From assembly GCF_009917385.1 (NCBI RefSeq), contig NZ_QWLJ01000014.1, positions 1-64,000 of the forward strand: a DNA stretch of 64,000 bases, in the 5' to 3' direction. Below, in pieces: positions 61,383 through 64,000 of the stretch. Position numbers and translations under genes: made by a program. Numbering within the stretch: position 1 is the stretch's first letter; every line of letters starts with the position of its first letter. The stretch is from Roseburia sp. 1XD42-34 (GTDB lineage: Bacteria > Bacillota > Bacilli > Bacillales > Amphibacillaceae). The notes below the pieces were generated by a model. The model was not told where the DNA came from. It searched no databases and worked only from the letters and a program-made list of their open reading frames with translations.

Positions 61383-63272
61383 ATGTGGAAAGTTTCTCAC
61401 CAAAATAGTAGAAGCATATTAAACAGAAAACAGCATATTATGTACAGATTGATAGCTTTTTTATTTACTAATCGGTGCGAAAAGGAGGGAAAGAGATCGC
61501 TTTATTCTAAAGAAATAATCAATCTTTATAATAAAATTATTACGATACAGGATTCTTTTCCTAAGATTTATCCCACCTTACATCAGCAGTTTAGTGCAGA
61601 AAACTTACTTGCTTTTATGGAGCTGAAAAACAATATAAAGCAGGCGATGATGCATTATTTAAAAGAAAAGGGTCTCCATTTGGCTTATATTGATTACATT
61701 ATTAAAGGATTATTTAACACTTGTCAGAATTTAAACAACGGACGATTAACGCTATCTACTCCCTCCACTGAATTATATACACAAGCAATAAGAAGAAAGC
61801 ATTCAACCTTTCATACCAACCAAAACCTATCACCAGAAATTATGGTAACATTGGACATTTCTTTAATTAGCGCTCCAACAGTAATTAGGGAGTTTTTATT
61901 AAATGGCATGACAATTGCTAGAATTAATTGCGCATATGGTGATCAGAATGACTGGCTAAATTTAATAAAAACTGTACGCCAAGTCGAGAGGGACTTGGCA
62001 TGTAGTGGGATAAATTTGCCCAAATGTAAAATCTATATGGATTTAGCTGGACCTAAAATTAGGGTTGGTCCGATTCAAAAAATAACGTATCCGTTTAAAA
62101 TAAAAATTAAAAAAGATCGTTTTGGAAGACCACTACATGTTAAAAAAGGATTGCTTCAGCATAGCAAGATTCCCGATGATGAACGGACAGAATCCTATGA
62201 TTTTATTCTTCCAATTCATGTAGATAAAGGTGAATTACCATGTCGCATTGGGGAGCCGTTGCAATTTTTGGATGCGCAACAGAAAAAGCGCTCGTTTAAA
62301 ATTGTTGGGATTAAAAAGTACGGTTATGTTGTAATAATTGAAGAAACAAGTTATGTTTTAGAAGGAAGTAAAATTACTCATTCACCTTCTAAGAAGAAAT
62401 GTTTTGTAGGCGAATTAGAGAAAAGTGTAGCAGATATTTATGTAAAAAAAGGGGATCAATTAAAAATAAATTTATTACCAGGTAGCCAAGGTATTCCAGC
62501 TTCAACTAATCAACAAGCAGAAATAGCTATTTCCCATCCAACTGTTTTTTCAAATGTTACGTATGGAGATAATATTTATATCGATGATGGGAAAATTCAT
62601 GGTATTGTAACCGAAATTTACGAAACTTATATTATTATGGATGTCCTCGCTCCCAAGGAAAGCAGGAAAATTAATGAAAATAAAGGAGTAAACCTTCCTG
62701 ATGCAACGATACGTTTACCATCCTTAACCCCTAAGGATCTCCAAGACTTGGAGTTTGTTCAAAGCCATGCCGATATGGTTGGACTTTCTTTTGTTCATTA
62801 CCCAGAAGATTTGAAAAAATTACGTTTGCTTATCCCTGAGGAGAAAAAAGCGTCCTTAACCATTGTCGCAAAAATAGAAACAAAAGCAGCAGTAAATCAT
62901 TTTTCAAATATTTTATTAGAAGGACTTCACTTCCCTAAATTTGCAGTCATGTTAGCAAGAGGTGATTTAGCAATAGAAGTAGGGTTTGAAAAGCTTTCAC
63001 TCATTCAACAGGAAATGTTATCTATGTGTCAAGCCGCTCACGTTCCAATTATTTTAGCTACTCAAGTTCTTGATTCACTTGCAAAGAAAGGATTTCATTC
63101 TCGTGCTGAATTAGCTGATATTATATTAGGAAGTTCATTCGATTGCATCATGCTTAATAAAGGCTCATATGTAGCCGAAGCAGTAGATTTTTTAAATGAA
63201 ACGCTTCGCTTTATTGTAAAAAAACACCAGTATAATCAAATGATCGTGCGTAAGCAGAACGTAAACCAATAA
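61383..63272 (+). CDS. Pyruvate-kinase-like protein with N-terminal extension
   Basis: 629 residues. The first 130 have no domain I recognise. From about 158 a pyruvate kinase barrel follows: MTIARINCAYGD, YMDLAGPKIRVG, a longer B-like insert, then VNLPDATIRLPSLTPKDLQD, VGLSFVHYPEDL, AKIETKAAV, MLARGDLAIEVG and ATQVLDSLAKKGFHSRAEL. Key Lys, Glu and Asp of the catalytic centre appear kept, but the RxNxSHG motif reads RINCAYG. The usual C-terminal allosteric domain is absent. Start is uncertain: neither ATG 61383 nor ATG 61440 has a clear ribosome-binding site. Substrate is unknown. Confidence 0.75.
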   Translation: MWKVSHQNSRSILNRKQHIMYRLIAFLFTNRCEKEGKRSLYSKEIINLYNKIITIQDSFPKIYPTLHQQFSAENLLAFMELKNNIKQAMMHYLKEKGLHLAYIDYIIKGLFNTCQNLNNGRLTLSTPSTELYTQAIRRKHSTFHTNQNLSPEIMVTLDISLISAPTVIREFLLNGMTIARINCAYGDQNDWLNLIKTVRQVERDLACSGINLPKCKIYMDLAGPKIRVGPIQKITYPFKIKIKKDRFGRPLHVKKGLLQHSKIPDDERTESYDFILPIHVDKGELPCRIGEPLQFLDAQQKKRSFKIVGIKKYGYVVIIEETSYVLEGSKITHSPSKKKCFVGELEKSVADIYVKKGDQLKINLLPGSQGIPASTNQQAEIAISHPTVFSNVTYGDNIYIDDGKIHGIVTEIYETYIIMDVLAPKESRKINENKGVNLPDATIRLPSLTPKDLQDLEFVQSHADMVGLSFVHYPEDLKKLRLLIPEEKKASLTIVAKIETKAAVNHFSNILLEGLHFPKFAVMLARGDLAIEVGFEKLSLIQQEMLSMCQAAHVPIILATQVLDSLAKKGFHSRAELADIILGSSFDCIMLNKGSYVAEAVDFLNETLRFIVKKHQYNQMIVRKQNVNQ

Positions 63273-63328
63273 TTTGCTAAATATCATATGGAGCTTACTG
63301 TTTGGACAAAATAAACTAAAAAACTCGT

Positions 63329-63374
63329 GGTGTAAGTTAAAGCTAGACGCCTACGCAAAGGCAAAAACTTACAC
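63329..63374. other. Inverted repeat after the pyruvate-kinase-like gene
   Basis: GTGTAAGTT and AACTTACAC form a stem with a long loop. No T-run follows, so it is a weak terminator candidate. Confidence 0.4.
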
Positions 63375-63442
63375 CTACGGCTAAATATGAGATTAGAAGT
63401 AATTATACTCTAATCATGTTCTATGAAATTTAAATTTATCCT

Positions 63443-63655
63443 TCAAAAATTTACTTGGTCAATCACATCAGGGTCGTAATTATTCGTAGAATTAGTTCGG
63501 CTCATGATCCTTAAAAAATCCCCTGTATTCAATGATCCATCTCCAGCGCTTGTTTTACTCATGTCTGTTGGGGATAATTGATATACATCTCCTACATTTA
63601 CAATTGTATCTGCTCCAACCCTAACTACTTTAACTGCGCCAACGATAGATGGCAT
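63443..63655 (-). CDS. GerPA/GerPF-family spore germination protein
   Basis: Small protein of 70 residues with the family outline: MPSIVGAVKVVRVGADTIVN, then VGDVYQLSPTDMSKT, GSLNTGDFLRI and the ending NYDPDVIDQ. These proteins are part of the gerP set that makes the spore coat permeable to germinants. TAGGAGG precedes the ATG. It is alone here rather than in the six-gene gerP operon, so it may be one of the extra paralogues that spore formers often carry. Confidence 0.87.
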   Translation of the reverse strand: MPSIVGAVKVVRVGADTIVNVGDVYQLSPTDMSKTSAGDGSLNTGDFLRIMSRTNSTNNYDPDVIDQVNF

Positions 63656-63967
63656 ATTACTTCCTCCTAAAGTAACTTTTAAGTTTATTTCTTTATAATA
63701 CGAAAACCTCTTATTACCATTCTCTTTAACGGTTATTCCGCTAAAATTAAGTTAACACTAAATTTGTAACAGAATCAATTTGATAAGTTGGTATATAATA
63801 ATTTCCTTGGTAGGAAACTTGTTAGTCTCCACTTATTGCTGAAGAGACAAAGTAGAGCTGAGACAGACAGATACCATCAAGTTATTCTGTATCATACCAT
63901 GTAGGTAGAAGTTTTATTCATCACTAGCCGAAAGCAAAACGCATGCTTTATATTGACGGATTGTTAA

Positions 63968-64000
63968 TTACCAAGGACCGTAGTAACCAGGTCCATAACC
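63968..64000 (-). CDS. Partial: C-terminal end of a Gly/Tyr-rich protein
   Basis: The minus strand ends an open frame with codons reading GYGPGYYGPW and a TAA stop at 63970-63968; the rest lies beyond the window. Gly/Tyr/Pro-rich ends like this occur in spore-coat and other small proteins of spore formers. Its position next to a GerPA/GerPF-family gene agrees, but ten codons are too few for an identity. Confidence 0.4.
   Translation of the reverse strand, partial: GYGPGYYGPW

Noticed and set aside
61479..61500. AAAAGGAGGG inside the pyruvate-kinase-like gene as the true ribosome-binding site
   Set aside because: It is a strong match, but no ATG, GTG or TTG follows in frame at the right distance.

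Overview
The window is the replication-origin region of a low-GC, endospore-forming Bacillaceae chromosome. It carries dnaA, dnaN, recF and gyrBA on one side of the origin and rpmH, rnpA, yidC (spoIIIJ), jag, mnmE, mnmG, rsmG, noc, soj and spo0J on the other. That order, with yyaC, GerPA/GerPF-family and YaaC genes, matches Bacillus-type origins. Protein sequences look closest to halotolerant genera such as Virgibacillus or Oceanobacillus. This is an impression from reading, not a computed placement.

Left arm (1-29.7 kb), mostly minus strand and leading away from the origin: tRNA-Arg(CCT); plus-strand dgk and dck; proC behind a proline T-box; tRNA-Ser(TGA); an RDD-family protein; a methionine-uptake operon (metN, metP, metQ and an M20 amidohydrolase) behind two SAM-I aptamers; an SMR efflux pair; an amphi-Trp protein; serS behind a serine T-box; pdxT, pdxS, dacA, guaB; divergent yaaC; a degenerate HD-GYP protein; gyrA, gyrB, remB, recF, rlbA (yaaA) and dnaN.

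Origin (29.7-32.4 kb): DnaA-box clusters flank dnaA, and a run of TA(A/G) triplets lies next to AT-rich DNA on the dnaN side. This is the bipartite layout known from Bacillus subtilis. Two perfect parS sites (41.0 and 44.3 kb), one near-parS (8.5 kb) and a near-perfect Noc-binding site (54.35 kb) surround it.

Right arm (32.4-64 kb), mostly plus strand: rpmH, rnpA, yidC, jag, mnmE, mnmG, rsmG, noc, soj, spo0J, a DUF554 gene with an odd start, yyaC (minus), a YkvI-like transporter, an MscS channel, DUF951, ychF, rpsF-ssb-rpsR, a decayed MFS exporter, an orphan modA, a DUF1189-like gene, yybS, gdpP, rplI, dnaC (helicase), purA, a pyruvate-kinase-like protein, a GerPA/GerPF-family gene, and the last codons of a Gly/Tyr-rich protein at the edge.

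The most unusual content is between genes. A dispersed repeat of about 190-265 bp (called family A here) occurs nine times. In most copies its left end lies just past the T-run of a transcription terminator or a terminator-like hairpin, usually in the direction of local transcription. One copy sits between the two SAM-I aptamers and has replaced the 5' strand of the P1 helix of the second. Two copies lie between dnaN and rlbA-recF. A second repeat (family B, four copies) also tends to follow hairpins, and one copy is nested inside a family A copy. I found no transposase, intron-encoded protein, prophage or CRISPR array in the window.
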